DNA of 64,000 nt from Spiroplasma phoeniceum P40 (GCF_003339775.1 NZ_CP031088.1:930001-994000), one strand, 5' to 3'. Positions 9,598-18,575 are shown, counted from the first letter of the stretch. Notes: generated by a model from the sequence alone, not told the origin. Made by a program: numbers and translations.

Positions 9598-11052
9598 ATG
9601 GGTGTAGGAAGTTCAACAAAAAGATACTGAAGTGACGAAATAATTGCAATTAGAGAAGATAAAAAAGAAATTATTAATAAATTAAAAAACAATACTTTAA
9701 ATGCAGAAATTGTAAAACAAATCCAAGAATTAAAAGAAGAAATATCAGAATTAACAAAAGAAATTAATGACGAAAAAATTAATTTTGATGAAGCTGTAAA
9801 ATTAAATCCTCAACATGCCGAATGATTATTACAAATTCCTGATTATAAATTAATGATTGATTATCTTGATGAATTATCTAATATTGTGCTTGAAATTAAT
9901 AAAGCACAACAAGAAGCAGAAGAAAAAGCAAGACAAAAAGCAAGAGATGAATTATTAAAATTAGAAATTAAAAAAGATAAAAATATTTATCAAGATAATA
10001 GAACTAAATTAATTATATTTGGAGTTGATTTTGAAAAAGGATCTTTATTTTATAAAGATAATTGTATTGTTGAAAATTATAAGATATTTTTAGATATTTA
10101 TACCCCGCAACTATCAACTTTTAATGCTTATAATTATTATAATCTTAATGTTGAAATTGAAGACATTGTTTGTATTTTGAATAATGAAAATCAATTATAT
10201 ATTGGAATTATTACTCATATTGAAAAAAACAAAGATGAAAATTTATATACCTTTACTACTAAAAATATTGAATCTATTTTTGATTTTAAAATTTACAACA
10301 TATATAAAAATAAAAGTTGATATATTTTTCTTACTTTAATAAAAATTATTTATAAAAACCTTCCCTTTATTAAACTTAATAAAAAAATTAATGATGAAAA
10401 TAATAATAATCCTAAATTTTTTGAAGAAAATGAAGAAAAAGAATTTAATTGTTATCAATTTATTAACAAAATATTTAAAATAACAAATATATTTTTAAAA
10501 TTTAATATTGATTTAAAAAATTTTTTTTTAAATTGTGACATTTGCAAAGATGGACAAGAAGATATCAAATTAAATAATTATAAAGTAAAAGATAATATTA
10601 AATGTATTACAAATATAGAAATTGAAGAATTAAACCAAAAAAGTATCAACAGAATTGATTTTTACCAAAAAAACAACTCAAGCAGTTACACAAGAGCAAA
10701 CTTATTAAAAAATAATACAATCTCTTATGATGAAAATAATAATAATAATTTACAAAATAATTTAATAAAAAATAAAATTTATGAATTAGAAGAAAAAGAC
10801 TTTACCTTAGAAAATATTATAACTATTAGCAATCAAGAATTTAAGTTAAGTGAATACTCACACCTCATAAAATTTGATATCACAAAAGATAACAATATTT
10901 TAAATTTAAACAATTTACAATTAAGAGATAAATTTACCCTATTATTTAACAATAAAGAATATAACAGCATTTTATCTGGGATAATTTTAGAAAGCAATAA
11001 AAACACAATTACTCTAATATTCGGCCAAGTAAGATTATGAAGTAAGTTTTAA
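9598..11052 (+). CDS. Baseplate hub/tail-associated protein, 484 aa
   Basis: Follows Dit with a strong AAAGGAG. Residues 1-115 are a charged coiled coil (QEAEEKARQKARDELLKLE). From about 125 a hub-like beta domain begins (NRTKLIIFGVDFEKGSLFYKD), similar in layout to Gp37-type siphovirus tail proteins that bind Dit. No peptidase or lysozyme motif is visible; a wall-degrading tail enzyme would be useless on a wall-less host. The gene ends the head-tail operon. Confidence 0.6.
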
Positions 11053-11199
11053 CATTTATTAACTAATATGCCCCTTAAAACAAGTAATAAAGGTATTTAC
11101 AAGCAATTATATTTTATATAATTAATGAGAAAAAATAGAAAGAATATAGGTAAATATTAAAATGATTTACTATAAATGACATTTTTAGTATTTCTATAT
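11053..11199. other. Intergenic, no gene seen
   Basis: 147 bp between the hub gene and the tRNA. I see no ORF and no strong hairpin, so the head-tail transcript may run through the tRNA to the terminator at 11311. Confidence 0.6.
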
Positions 11200-11290
11200 G
11201 GAACAGTACTCAAATTGGACAAGAGGACATCCTGCTAAGATGTTAGGTCGGGTAACCGATGTGAGAGTTCGAGTCTCTCCTGTTTCGCCA
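11200..11290 (+). tRNA. tRNA-Ser (anticodon GCU), class II, CCA encoded
   Basis: Acceptor stem GGAACAG/CTGTTTC, D stem CTC/GAG, anticodon stem ACATC/GATGT with loop CTGCTAA, long variable arm with stem TCGG/CCGA, T stem GAGAG/CTCTC with TTCGAGT loop, discriminator G and encoded CCA. All stems pair. It would read AGC/AGU. It sits inside the phage, not at an end, so it is cargo and not a disrupted att site. Confidence 0.95.
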
Positions 11291-11310
11291 TTTAATAAAA
11301 AGTAAATATA

Positions 11311-11339
11311 AAAAAAGAGATATTAAATCTCTTTTTTTT
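11311..11339. terminator. Bidirectional terminator
   Basis: GAGAT/ATCTC hairpin with A tract on the left and T tract on the right. It ends the tRNA transcript on the plus strand and the candidate minus-strand RNA. Copy at 44655-44683. Confidence 0.75.
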
Positions 11340-11433
11340 ATTTATAGTATTGCACAGACTATTGACTGGCAAGGTTTCTTTTCTTTATTTAAACTTGCAA
11401 GTAGAACCTAGAATAACTCGCAACATCACTTGC
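11312..11433 (-). ncRNA. Candidate minus-strand RNA, about 120 nt
   Basis: An extended -10 on the minus strand (TGCTATAAT, 11440-11448) precedes a GC-richer tract without an ORF that ends at the bidirectional terminator. It can form GCAAGT/ACTTGC and TTGC/GCAA stems. It contains CTTGCAAGTTTAAATAAAG, loosely like the nexus of a tracrRNA, but no cas gene or CRISPR is in the window. Copy at 44656-44777. Confidence 0.4.
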
Positions 11434-11519
11434 TATTTAATTATAGCATGTTTTTATAAAATTAAAGGAAAAATAAAAAAATATGGTATTATATATACAA
11501 ATTTTCATTTATTATATAT

Positions 11520-11548
11520 TTGACAAATATTTTTAATGACGGTATCAT
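11520..11548 (+). promoter_or_regulatory. Phage consensus promoter, site 3 (RNA and toxin-antitoxin)
   Basis: TTGACA at 11520-11525, 17 bp, TATCAT at 11543-11548, with the shared spacer ATATTTTTAATGACGG. It drives the structured leader that ends at 11725. Confidence 0.8.
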
Positions 11549-11554
11549 CACCAC

Positions 11555-11725
11555 AAATAAGTTATGTTTCTAGTTGTAAGAATATCTATGGTGTTCTATT
11601 GCTTTTACTCGTAAACCAAAAGGGATTTTACTTATTTTTTAACCCTTAAATTAACTATTGAATGAAAACTAGATATAATAGTTATTAAGCAATACAAAAA
11701 AGAGATTTAATATCTCTTTTTTTAT
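11555..11725 (+). ncRNA. Candidate structured RNA with possible pseudoknot, about 170 nt
   Basis: Transcribed from site 3 to a terminator (AGAGAT/ATCTCT with T tract, 11701-11725). Complementary pairs TCTAGTT (11569)/AACTAGA (11667) and TATTGCTT (11597)/AAGCAATA (11687) interleave, as in a pseudoknot, with AAGGG/CCCTT inside. No ORF with a ribosome binding site. It lies just upstream of the toxin-antitoxin pair and may regulate it or be independent. Copy from about 44899 to 45069. Confidence 0.5.
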
Positions 11726-11805
11726 TTAATTAAATTAAAATATATGCAACAATATTTTATTTTTATTATATAATTAATTATATTTATCAGAAAGGAAATA
11801 AAAAA

Positions 11806-12312
11806 ATGAAAGCATATAAATTAAGCGAATACATAATACAGCGTATTTATGAAATTAATAACGGTGTTGAACATAAATGTGAAATTACACAATTAAAATT
11901 GCAAAAAAGTCTTTATTTTATATATGTATATTTTTTAGTTAACAAACAACAAAAACTTTTTAATGATAAATTTGAAAGATGAGATCTAGGACCAGTAATT
12001 AAAAACATTTATAGTAAATATAAAAAATATAGAGACAAACCTATTGAAGTTCCAAAAAACAAAGTAAAATTGAATAAAATAACTAATTTAGAAAAAATAG
12101 AATTAGATTCATTATTATTTGAATTAAATAAATTTTCAACAACTAAACTAATTGATTTTTCACATGAATGTGATCCATGAAAAGAAACCCCAAAAAATAA
12201 AAATATTAGTGATGAAAAAATTATAAATTATTACTCTAAAAATGATTTATTTAAATTATTAGGAATAAAAAATTATACATTATTAGATTTAAGTACAATA
12301 CGGTATGATTAG
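11806..12312 (+). CDS. Panacea-domain (DUF4065/SocA-like) antitoxin, 168 aa
   Basis: Residues 6-70 match the Panacea pattern: LSEYIIQRIYE, ITQLKLQKSLYFIYVYFL, then ERWDLGPVIKNIYSKY. This domain is a promiscuous antitoxin that neutralises the toxin encoded beside it. A strong AGAAAGGA lies 9 nt before the ATG. Its end overlaps the toxin gene by 8 bp. A hairpin terminator stands between site 3 and this gene, so it likely uses its own promoter (TATATAAT near 11770). The copy-2 version is frameshifted. Confidence 0.8.
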
Positions 12313-12709
12313 TATTAAAAATATCATCATAGGTGGAATTATTCATATTGGAAAAAAATTTCGTTCAATAGATAATTTTATTTTAGAAAACAGATATATG
12401 TGTATTTTAGGTTATTATGAATCTGAAATAGCAATTTTACCAATGTCTACATATAAAGATGAAAAACATAAAATAGAAAAAAAAAATAAAATAGAAAATT
12501 TAGATTATTCATTAAAACATGGAAATGTTAAAGATGGATATATTAAGTGTGATCAGATATACTTATTATCAATAGAAGATTTTAATGAATTTGAAGAAGT
12601 TGAATTTAAATTTAAAATGGATAGTGAGTTCTTTGAAATTAATTTAATAAATAAAATTAAAGAATTAAAACAAAAAAATAAAATAAAAATAAAAAAAATA
12701 AATTTTTAA
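12305..12709 (+). CDS. Panacea-associated toxin, PemK/MazF-like fold suspected, 134 aa
   Basis: Directly overlaps the antitoxin. The opening IIIGGIIHIGKKFRS, then YMCILGYYESEIAILPMST and KHGNVKDGYIKCDQIYLLSIEDF follows the order of a PemK-like SH3 barrel: a glycine-rich first strand, a central strand with PLS/PMS, and a C-terminal strand. That fold would make it an mRNA interferase. The similarity is weak, so the toxin class is uncertain, but the partner role is supported by the overlap. Confidence 0.65.
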   Translation: MISIKNIIIGGIIHIGKKFRSIDNFILENRYMCILGYYESEIAILPMSTYKDEKHKIEKKNKIENLDYSLKHGNVKDGYIKCDQIYLLSIEDFNEFEEVEFKFKMDSEFFEINLINKIKELKQKNKIKIKKINF

Positions 12710-12749
12710 ATAAAAAAGAGATTTAATATCTATTTTTTTATTTGTTTAT

Positions 12750-12778
12750 TTGACAAATAATTTTAATGACGGTATCAT
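12750..12778 (+). promoter_or_regulatory. Phage consensus promoter, site 4 (non-coding RNA)
   Basis: TTGACA at 12750-12755, 17 bp, TATCAT at 12773-12778, followed by the same start-site hairpin as site 1 (AATAAGTAAT/ATTACTTATT). It reads into the long-stem RNA. Confidence 0.8.
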
Positions 12779-12785
12779 CACGATA

Positions 12786-13066
12786 ATAAGTAATAATTAT
12801 TACTTATTGAAAATTAAACAATACTAATTATAATTATTAAAATTAAAAAAATTTGTATTTATTCAGTCGTATTATAGTAAATAAATAATGTTGAACTACT
12901 TGAATGAATTTAACTCATAACCGAGTTCCCCTAGACAACCACAAACAGGCAGACAAGAAGATTATTCACATAATATTTAAGGAATTTGTTACGACTGAAT
13001 AAGTACAAATTTGTATATATTATAACATAAATTATTTTAAAGACAATATAAATTGTCTTTTTTTAT
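12786..13066 (+). ncRNA. Candidate RNA closed by a 23-bp stem, about 280 nt
   Basis: Bases 12849-12871 and 12990-13012 are complementary with one mismatch (TTTATTCAGTCGTA against TACGACTGAATAA). They enclose about 118 nt with relatively GC-rich segments (CCGAGTTCCCCTAGACAACC, ACAGGCAGACAAG). No ORF is present. The transcript runs from site 4 to the terminator at 13039-13066. Function unknown. Copy at 46129-46409. Confidence 0.6.
13039..13066 (+). terminator. Terminator abutting promoter site 5
   Basis: Identical AAAGACAAT/ATTGTCTTT hairpin to 1401-1427. Copy at 46382-46409. Confidence 0.8.
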
Positions 13067-13095
13067 TTGACAAATATTTTTAATGACGGTATCAT
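13067..13095 (+). promoter_or_regulatory. Phage consensus promoter, site 5 (fibre operon)
   Basis: TTGACA at 13067-13072, 17 bp, TATCAT at 13090-13095. The leader matches that of the portal operon up to GGTGATT. Confidence 0.85.
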
Positions 13096-13150
13096 CACGA
13101 CGACAATAAATGATGGGGTTAATTATTATTGTTAAGGCTGGTGATTTTTT

Positions 13151-13198
13151 ATGTTAGATAATAATGAAAATAATAAGGTGGTTAAATTATGGCAATAG
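13151..13198 (+). CDS. 15-aa leader peptide overlapping the next gene
   Basis: ATG at 13151 occupies the place of the portal start in the shared leader and opens MLDNNENNKVVKLWQ. Its TAG (13196-13198) lies just inside the next gene, whose ATG is at 13189. It may be translated to couple initiation, or be a remnant of a portal-type start. Purpose unknown. Confidence 0.4.
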   Translation: MLDNNENNKVVKLWQ

Positions 13199-13791
13199 TT
13201 TTAAAAACATTTCCTAATTGTAATGTAGAAGCGTGTGATGATGGAATTATTCAAGATTTTTTTGCTAGTTTTTTTGTTAAAGATAAAAATATTATTTTTT
13301 TAAACGAAGAAAAAAAGTTAATAAAAAGACACCTTGGAAATAAAGTTGTTTTTAATCAAACATATATATTAATTTATGGGCGAATTATTGAAATTGAAGA
13401 AGATACAGAATATGAATTACAAGCAACCAGTGGAAATTCAATTAAAAAAATTATTTTTAATATTAATTTAAGAACAAAAAAGAATGAAATTAAAACACTA
13501 ACAAACGAATTATTAAATGAAAGTAATTTATCATGAGAAGATATTAAAAACGAAGAATGAAGCTATGATATTGAATTATTCACCTATCAATTACAAAATA
13601 ACACAATTTACAATATAAAAGAAAATCAAAAATATTGAGAAGACTTAAAACCACACACAAAAATAAACAACAATCTAAACAATAATTTTAACAACATTAA
13701 AGAAACAATGAATAAAAAAATGATTGCTAATAACGCATTACATAGTGAATGAGATAAAACATCTAACAAATTAGAAAAAAAATATTTATAA
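13189..13791 (+). CDS. Baseplate/fibre-operon structural protein, 200 aa
   Basis: First full gene of the fibre operon, with AAGGTGG upstream. The N-terminal 110 residues form a beta-rich domain (LKTFPNCNVEACDDGIIQDF ... VVFNQTYILIYGRIIEIE), resembling small virion attachment domains. The C-terminal part is helical and Asn-rich (HTKINNNLNNNFNNIKETMN), probably a coiled coil. Not recognised further. A role linking fibre to baseplate is inferred from operon position. Confidence 0.55.
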
Positions 13792-13806
13792 AAGAGAGGC
13801 AAAAAA

Positions 13807-15438
13807 ATGGCATTTAGATTTATAACATTTGACAATACAGAAGATTATTTAACAGACCGCGACCAAGCAATATATTACGATTTTTTATTAAGAAACCAAA
13901 CAATCCCCTACTATGCTAATAAAGAATTAAGCAATAAAAACGCTATAAACTTATTAGGCAATAGCGATAATTATAACGAAGAAATGTTAAAACTATGTGA
14001 TAACAATTCAACTGGTTTTTTATTTTACGGATTTGGCGAACAAGAAAACTTGGAAGCAGAATTCAAATATGAAGACAACGGAATTCAAGTAAAAATAAAA
14101 ACAAAAAAAGGAAACAAAGAAATACCATTTTTTTACTTAAGCATTTGCGGAAGAATGATTAAAGTAGAAAACAACACCACAAACGATATCAACGACTTAA
14201 TTCCCTATGCAAAAAACGAAGCAGAAACAACAACAACAATATTTTTAACAATTAAAATAGATATGTCAAAAGCACCATTAGTATATCCAATCCCCGATAT
14301 AGACAACCAAGATGAAAACTACCAATATATTAATAAAAATTTTATTGAAAGTTTAGGAGAAAACAAAAGCGAACAAATTGAAAAATTAACAGAATTATTA
14401 GAACAATGCCCCATTAACACTAAAATTGACGAAGTTGAACCAAGCGGAATTGACAATAAATTCTATTTTGAAAAAACCAACGAAGAAGAAAACAAACCAT
14501 GAAAAAATATTAAAAGTGCCATGACTTGAAACGATAATTCAAAAACAATAGCAACAGCCATAATCGATAACATTAATCAAGTAAATGATTTTAAATACCG
14601 AGCAATTTATCAAAATAAATGTGCTAGCGAATATTTTGTATGAACAGACAAAGGAAGATTAACCCAAGATAACTTAAACACAAGACATAAAGACGGAATT
14701 TATGAATTCCCTATCCTTAGTTTTAATTTACCCCTAAAAGGCGAAAAAATAAAATCCTTTAATTGAGAATATACCGCACGAGTTCCCATTCGTTATCAAT
14801 CAATCAAAGACCCTAGCAATTTTATTAATTTTTGTGAATATGCCCAAGAAAAAAAAGAAGAATTCAATAAAAAATGAACCAAAGAAATGGAAAAAATGGA
14901 TCAAAAAACAGCACAACTAGACAAAAGAATTAGAGAAATGCCCTACAAAATAGAAAGCAGCGTCAAATATGTCAAAAGCAGATTAAAAGAAATGACACCA
15001 GACGAACAGCCATTTAAAACAACTGATAATAAATGATATTTTGTAGTGTGGCGTGGTGAAAAAACAGAAGAATGAAAAATTACAAAATTTCAAAATAACA
15101 TAAATGTAAATTCGTTAACAAATACAATTGATAATATAAAAAATGAATATTATTTAAATTTAGGTAGTTATTTAGGTATTCGAAAAATTACTTTATTTGT
15201 ATATAAACATGGTTTTACTGGCTTTGCAGAATTATGAGAAAATAACAATCTTATTAAATCAGTTTATCGTTGAAATGGTGGAGAAGAATGATCACCAATA
15301 TTAAAATATGATGGTGGGATGATTAAATTTTGGGTATGAAAAGATTTTAAAACATGAGATAAAGCCCAGCGTGGTATTGTGACAACAGCCGCTATTGGTT
15401 TGCTATCGTTTGGAAGTTGAGAACCATTAATTTGATAA
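13807..15438 (+). CDS. Tail fibre/receptor-binding protein, 543 aa
   Basis: Longest gene of the fibre operon, preceded by AGAGAGGC. The N-terminal ~250 residues are beta-rich. Residues 330-400 form a coiled coil (EKMDQKTAQLDKRIREM). A compact C-terminal domain from about 401 (FKTTDNKWYFVVWRGEKTEEW...) to the YRWNG segment at about 491 is encoded by a 273-bp sequence present as an exact inverted copy in the lipoprotein gene (16030-16302). A hydrophobic 50-residue tail follows. At least nine UGA-Trp codons occur. Receptor binding is inferred from position and the duplicated end domain. Confidence 0.65.
15008..15280. repeat. 273-bp inverted repeat, fibre arm
   Basis: Matches the reverse complement of 16030-16302 with no difference seen by eye. 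It encodes the fibre C-terminal domain from K-P/Q-P-F-K-T-T-D to Y-R-W-N-G. The 749 bp between arms could invert by homologous recombination. Copy at 48351-48623. Confidence 0.9.
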
Positions 15439-15453
15439 TAAGGAGAATAAAAA

Positions 15454-15735
15454 ATGAGTGAAACTATTTTAGAAATTATTGTTTTGGTTATATCACTTTT
15501 TACTGGTGGAACAACCGGCATAACAGCAACTATTTTGAGTAAAAAACAACAAAAAATTAGAGATGAAAATAAAGAATTAAAAGAAAAAATAAATGATATT
15601 AAAATTGAAATTAATAATATTAATACAAAATTAGATGTTATTACAATCATAAATAACAAACTTGCTAATAACAATAAAATAAATATCAGACAAAAAAATA
15701 AGGATGGTAATAAAAATGAAAAAGAAAAAGACTAA
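15454..15735 (+). CDS. Holin-like membrane protein 1, 93 aa
   Basis: AGGAGAATAAAAA precedes the ATG. One hydrophobic segment (ILEIIVLVISLFTGGTTGITATIL, residues 5-28) is followed by a K/E/N-rich coiled coil and a very basic tail, as in many phage holins or holin partners. It sits directly after the fibre gene in the usual lysis position. No endolysin follows. The holin role is inference. The stop overlaps the next gene by 20 bp. Confidence 0.55.
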   Translation: MSETILEIIVLVISLFTGGTTGITATILSKKQQKIRDENKELKEKINDIKIEINNINTKLDVITIINNKLANNNKINIRQKNKDGNKNEKEKD

Positions 15736-15928
15736 GTTATTTTTTCTACGATTAGCATATTGAATAGTTCACGGTTTAACATTGGGATTGCCAATTTTAT
15801 TCACTGAAATTAATAAACTAATGCTAAAATTAAAAGAAAAAATTAATAATGAATGTATTTTGTTAGATGAAAATAAAGAAGATAATATTAATGACATAAT
15901 TAAAAAAGATGATGAAAAAGAAAATTAA
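15716..15928 (+). CDS. Holin-like membrane protein 2, 70 aa
   Basis: Starts within the end of the previous gene in another frame. It opens MKKKKTKLFFLRLAYWIVHG, with a hydrophobic segment LTLGLPILFTEI, then a charged tail. Two overlapping small membrane genes could form a holin/antiholin pair. A bidirectional terminator follows. Confidence 0.5.
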
Positions 15929-15934
15929 ATAAAT

Positions 15935-15966
15935 TAAAAAAGCAATTTTTACTAAATTGCTTTTTT
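15935..15966. terminator. Bidirectional terminator between fibre operon and lipoprotein
   Basis: Stem AAAGCAATTT/AAATTGCTTT with A and T tracts on either side, serving the convergent holin and lipoprotein transcripts. Copy at 49278-49309. Confidence 0.8.
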
Positions 15967-16486
15967 ATTCACTATTAACTTTTACATTGCCATTATTATC
16001 AACAATTAAATCAGGTAATTTTTGCTCATCACCATTTCAACGATAAACTGATTTAATAAGATTGTTATTTTCTCATAATTCTGCAAAGCCAGTAAAACCA
16101 TGTTTATATACAAATAAAGTAATTTTTCGAATACCTAAATAACTACCTAAATTTAAATAATATTCATTTTTTATATTATCAATTGTATTTGTTAACGAAT
16201 TTACATTTATGTTATTTTGAAATTTTGTAATTTTTCATTCTTCTGTTTTTTCACCACGCCACACTACAAAATATCATTTATTATCAGTTGTTTTAAATGG
16301 CTTTTCTTGTGGACAAATTCATTCTAAGTTTTCTTTTATTTCTTGGCAATTTGTGTATATTTGGTTTTCTTGTTTTAGTTGTTGTAATTCTTCTTCGTTA
16401 TATTGTGGTGTATTACAAGCAACTAGACTTGTTGTGTTTGTTCCTAATAATGTAATTGCTCCTAAAAAACTTAATCATTTTTTCAT
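15965..16486 (-). CDS. Phage-encoded lipoprotein carrying the fibre tip domain, 173 aa
   Basis: ATG 16486 follows AAGAAAGGAGT. The N-terminus MKKWLSFLGAITLLGTNTTS then LVAC is a clear mollicute lipoprotein signal with Cys at residue 24. A 35-residue linker follows, then residues 61-151 are the same domain as the tail fibre C-terminus. The end differs (GDEQKLPDLIVDNNGNVKVNSE). It is transcribed divergently from the downstream plus-strand gene and may be expressed in the lysogen. It would display the fibre domain on the host membrane. Blocking superinfection by occupying the receptor is my inference. Confidence 0.8.
16030..16302. repeat. 273-bp inverted repeat, lipoprotein arm
   Basis: Reverse complement of 15008-15280. 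Copy at 49373-49645. Confidence 0.9.
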
Positions 16487-16637
16487 AAAAAACTACTCCT
16501 TTCTTGATATTTTATTTATATAAAAATTATATAATGAATATAAATATATACAAAGAATAATGATAAAAATTTATTTTTTTGATAATATATTAACAATTAT
16601 CAAACAACAATTTTAATTTTAAGAAAGGAAATAAAAT
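16487..16637. promoter_or_regulatory. Divergent promoter region
   Basis: A minus-strand TATAAT (around 16527) serves the lipoprotein. An AT-rich tract with TTGATAATATATTAACAATTA lies before the 16638 gene. Exact -35 boxes are uncertain. Confidence 0.45.
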
Positions 16638-17045
16638 ATGGCTCAAAATAAACCATCATTGAGTTTAAAAATAGACAAATATTTACAACTTTATAAAAAA
16701 AGTTATATATTATCAGTTAAGGGGCTAGCTCTTTTAGAAATACTAGAAAAATTAAAAGAAGAGGCAAAAAAAGAATATGAAGAATTTATTGATATAGCTG
16801 CCAAATTTATAAACTTATTTTGAGAAGAATCTAGAATAAAAAAAGAAATTAATTTTAATTCTCTAAGTAAAAATAAAATTAATAAAATTAATAGAATTTA
16901 TAAAGAATTAAAAGAAGACAAAGAACTTTTTTTCAATATTATTGTAAATATTTTTGCCACAGTCGTTAAAGAAGAAAATATAATAATTTTTGAATTTAAA
17001 GGTTTAAATAATAAAGTTGTATTCGATTATATTCAAAAAAATTAA
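16638..17045 (+). CDS. Hypothetical helical protein, 135 aa
   Basis: AAGAAAGGAA lies before the ATG. An all-helical, Lys/Glu-rich protein with no signal peptide (LALLEILEKLKEEAKKEYEEF). One UGA-Trp at about residue 62. Its single-gene unit between the lipoprotein promoter and a terminator suggests expression from the prophage. I do not recognise it; an immunity or repressor role is possible but without evidence. Confidence 0.65.
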
Positions 17046-17046
17046 T

Positions 17047-17071
17047 CAAGATTAAAAATCTTGTTTTTTTT
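17047..17071 (+). terminator. Terminator after the 135-aa gene
   Basis: CAAGAT/ATCTTG stem with T8. A second terminator-like hairpin (CAAGTTA/TAACTTG plus T7) lies at 17155-17184, so the transposase gene is insulated twice from upstream transcription. Copies at 50390-50414 and 50498-50527. Confidence 0.75.
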
Positions 17072-17246
17072 ATTTTAAATTAAGATATAATGTTTTTGTT
17101 ATCAAAAAAGTATCAAAATTGTATTAAATAATATTAAAAAAATTAAATATTGAAAAAACAAGTTAAAAATAACTTGCTTTTTTTAGGTGTTTATTTTAAT
17201 GTGTGTGATGATTTATTTTTAAATCAAGAAAGGAAACAACTTTAAA

Positions 17247-18575
17247 ATGGATATTAATAATATTATTAATGGGGAAAACTTTTTTAATAAAACATATGAA
17301 GATTTGAATAGATATGCTGTTGGAGAAATTGCATATAGGTTAGAAAAGTACGATGATCTTATTTTTCAAAATTATCAAAAATATGATAAATTTAAACATT
17401 ATCGAGTAAAAGAAATAAGAACAAAAACATTAATTACTTTAAAAGGTAAAATAACATTACGCAGACGACGATATTATAAAATTAATCCAATAACAGGGAA
17501 AGAAGAATATATTTTTATTTTAGATAAATTTTTAGGAATTAAAAAATGACAAAGACTGGGGAATGACGTCAAAGAAAGAATTTTATTGTTTTTAAGTGAT
17601 GATAAAAAATACCGCGATATTTCAGATGCATTAGAACAAGCAAAAATTAGTTTAATGACAATTTCAAATACAATAAAAAACGCAACAACAAACGACAAAT
17701 ATTATATTAATGATACCAATATCAAAATAAATGTTCCGCATACTTTATATATTCAAGTGGATGGAACATACTTAAAAATGAAAGTGTGATATGAAGGAAA
17801 AAAGATTAAAAAACACACCTTAATTTCTACCGTTCACACTGGATATGATCAAGAAAAATCAACCGAAAAAAGACATGTAATTGCAAATAAGTTAGGTGTT
17901 TACGAAATAGATAATATTCCAATTTATATTTCTAAAAAAACAAAATTAACCCGTTTTGTTGTTAAATTAATACTTTTGATAATAAGTAATTATAATATTC
18001 AAGATGATACCGAAATTATGATTTTAGGTGATGGAGCAGATTGAATTAAAGGGGTTAAAAAAGTTATTGCAAATCGTTTTCCTAATAACAAAGTTCATTA
18101 TACAATAGACAAATTTCATTTAGTAAAAAGATTTAAGGATTTATTACCCCACCGAAGAAAAATTAAAGAAAATAAAGAAACTTTTAAACAAGTTGTTGAT
18201 TATTTTTATAATGGAAAATATTATGAATTATTACAATGTTTAAAAGAAAGTGAGTCATTTATTCCTAGTTCTAAAAATTTTTTAAGAGAAACAATTAACT
18301 TAATTAAAAATAACGAAGAGGGTATTAAAAATCAAACATTATGAAATAATATTGGTTGTCATATGGAGGGTGATGTTTCCCATTATGGTAAGGGCATATT
18401 TTCTAAAAAAGGAATTTATAGCAAAAAAACTGTTAAAAATAAATTGAATACTAGTATGCTAAAATTAAGAAATAATATTAAGGATTTTAAACAACCAGAA
18501 AAACCACCAGAAAATAATAGTATTTTATATAATAATTTTAATAAAAATGAACAACAAAACTTACATCTTTATTAA
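17247..18575 (+). CDS. ISLre2/UPF0236-family DDE transposase-like protein, 442 aa
   Basis: Family features are clear. An N-terminal domain has RRRRYYKINPITGKEEYIF and KYRDISDAL (helix-turn-helix-like). The catalytic D lies in LYIQVDGTYLKMK (near 179), the second D in MILGDGADWIKG (near 260), then DKFHLVKRF, and the final acidic residue in CHMEGDVSHYGKG (near 374). The same family includes the Mbov_0401 proteins of mycoplasma ICEs and, as I recall, is related to transposases of TnGBS elements. Length is normal and the frame is intact. The gene lies 180 bp from the phage right end, and the unit has TIR-like ends, so it is the best candidate for the integration enzyme. Confidence 0.85.

Noticed and set aside
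11200-11290. tRNA gene as the phage attachment site
   Set aside because: The tRNA is internal to the repeated unit and complete in both copies; the unit ends lie at 18754/18760.
11312-11433. Phage-encoded tracrRNA or RNA anti-CRISPR
   Set aside because: Similarity is limited to a short AAGTTTAAATAA-like stretch; no repeat or Cas gene is in the window. Kept only as an unnamed RNA candidate.
11561-11614. 16-codon ORF from the ATG in the site-3 leader
   Set aside because: It has no ribosome binding site and lies inside the putative pseudoknot.
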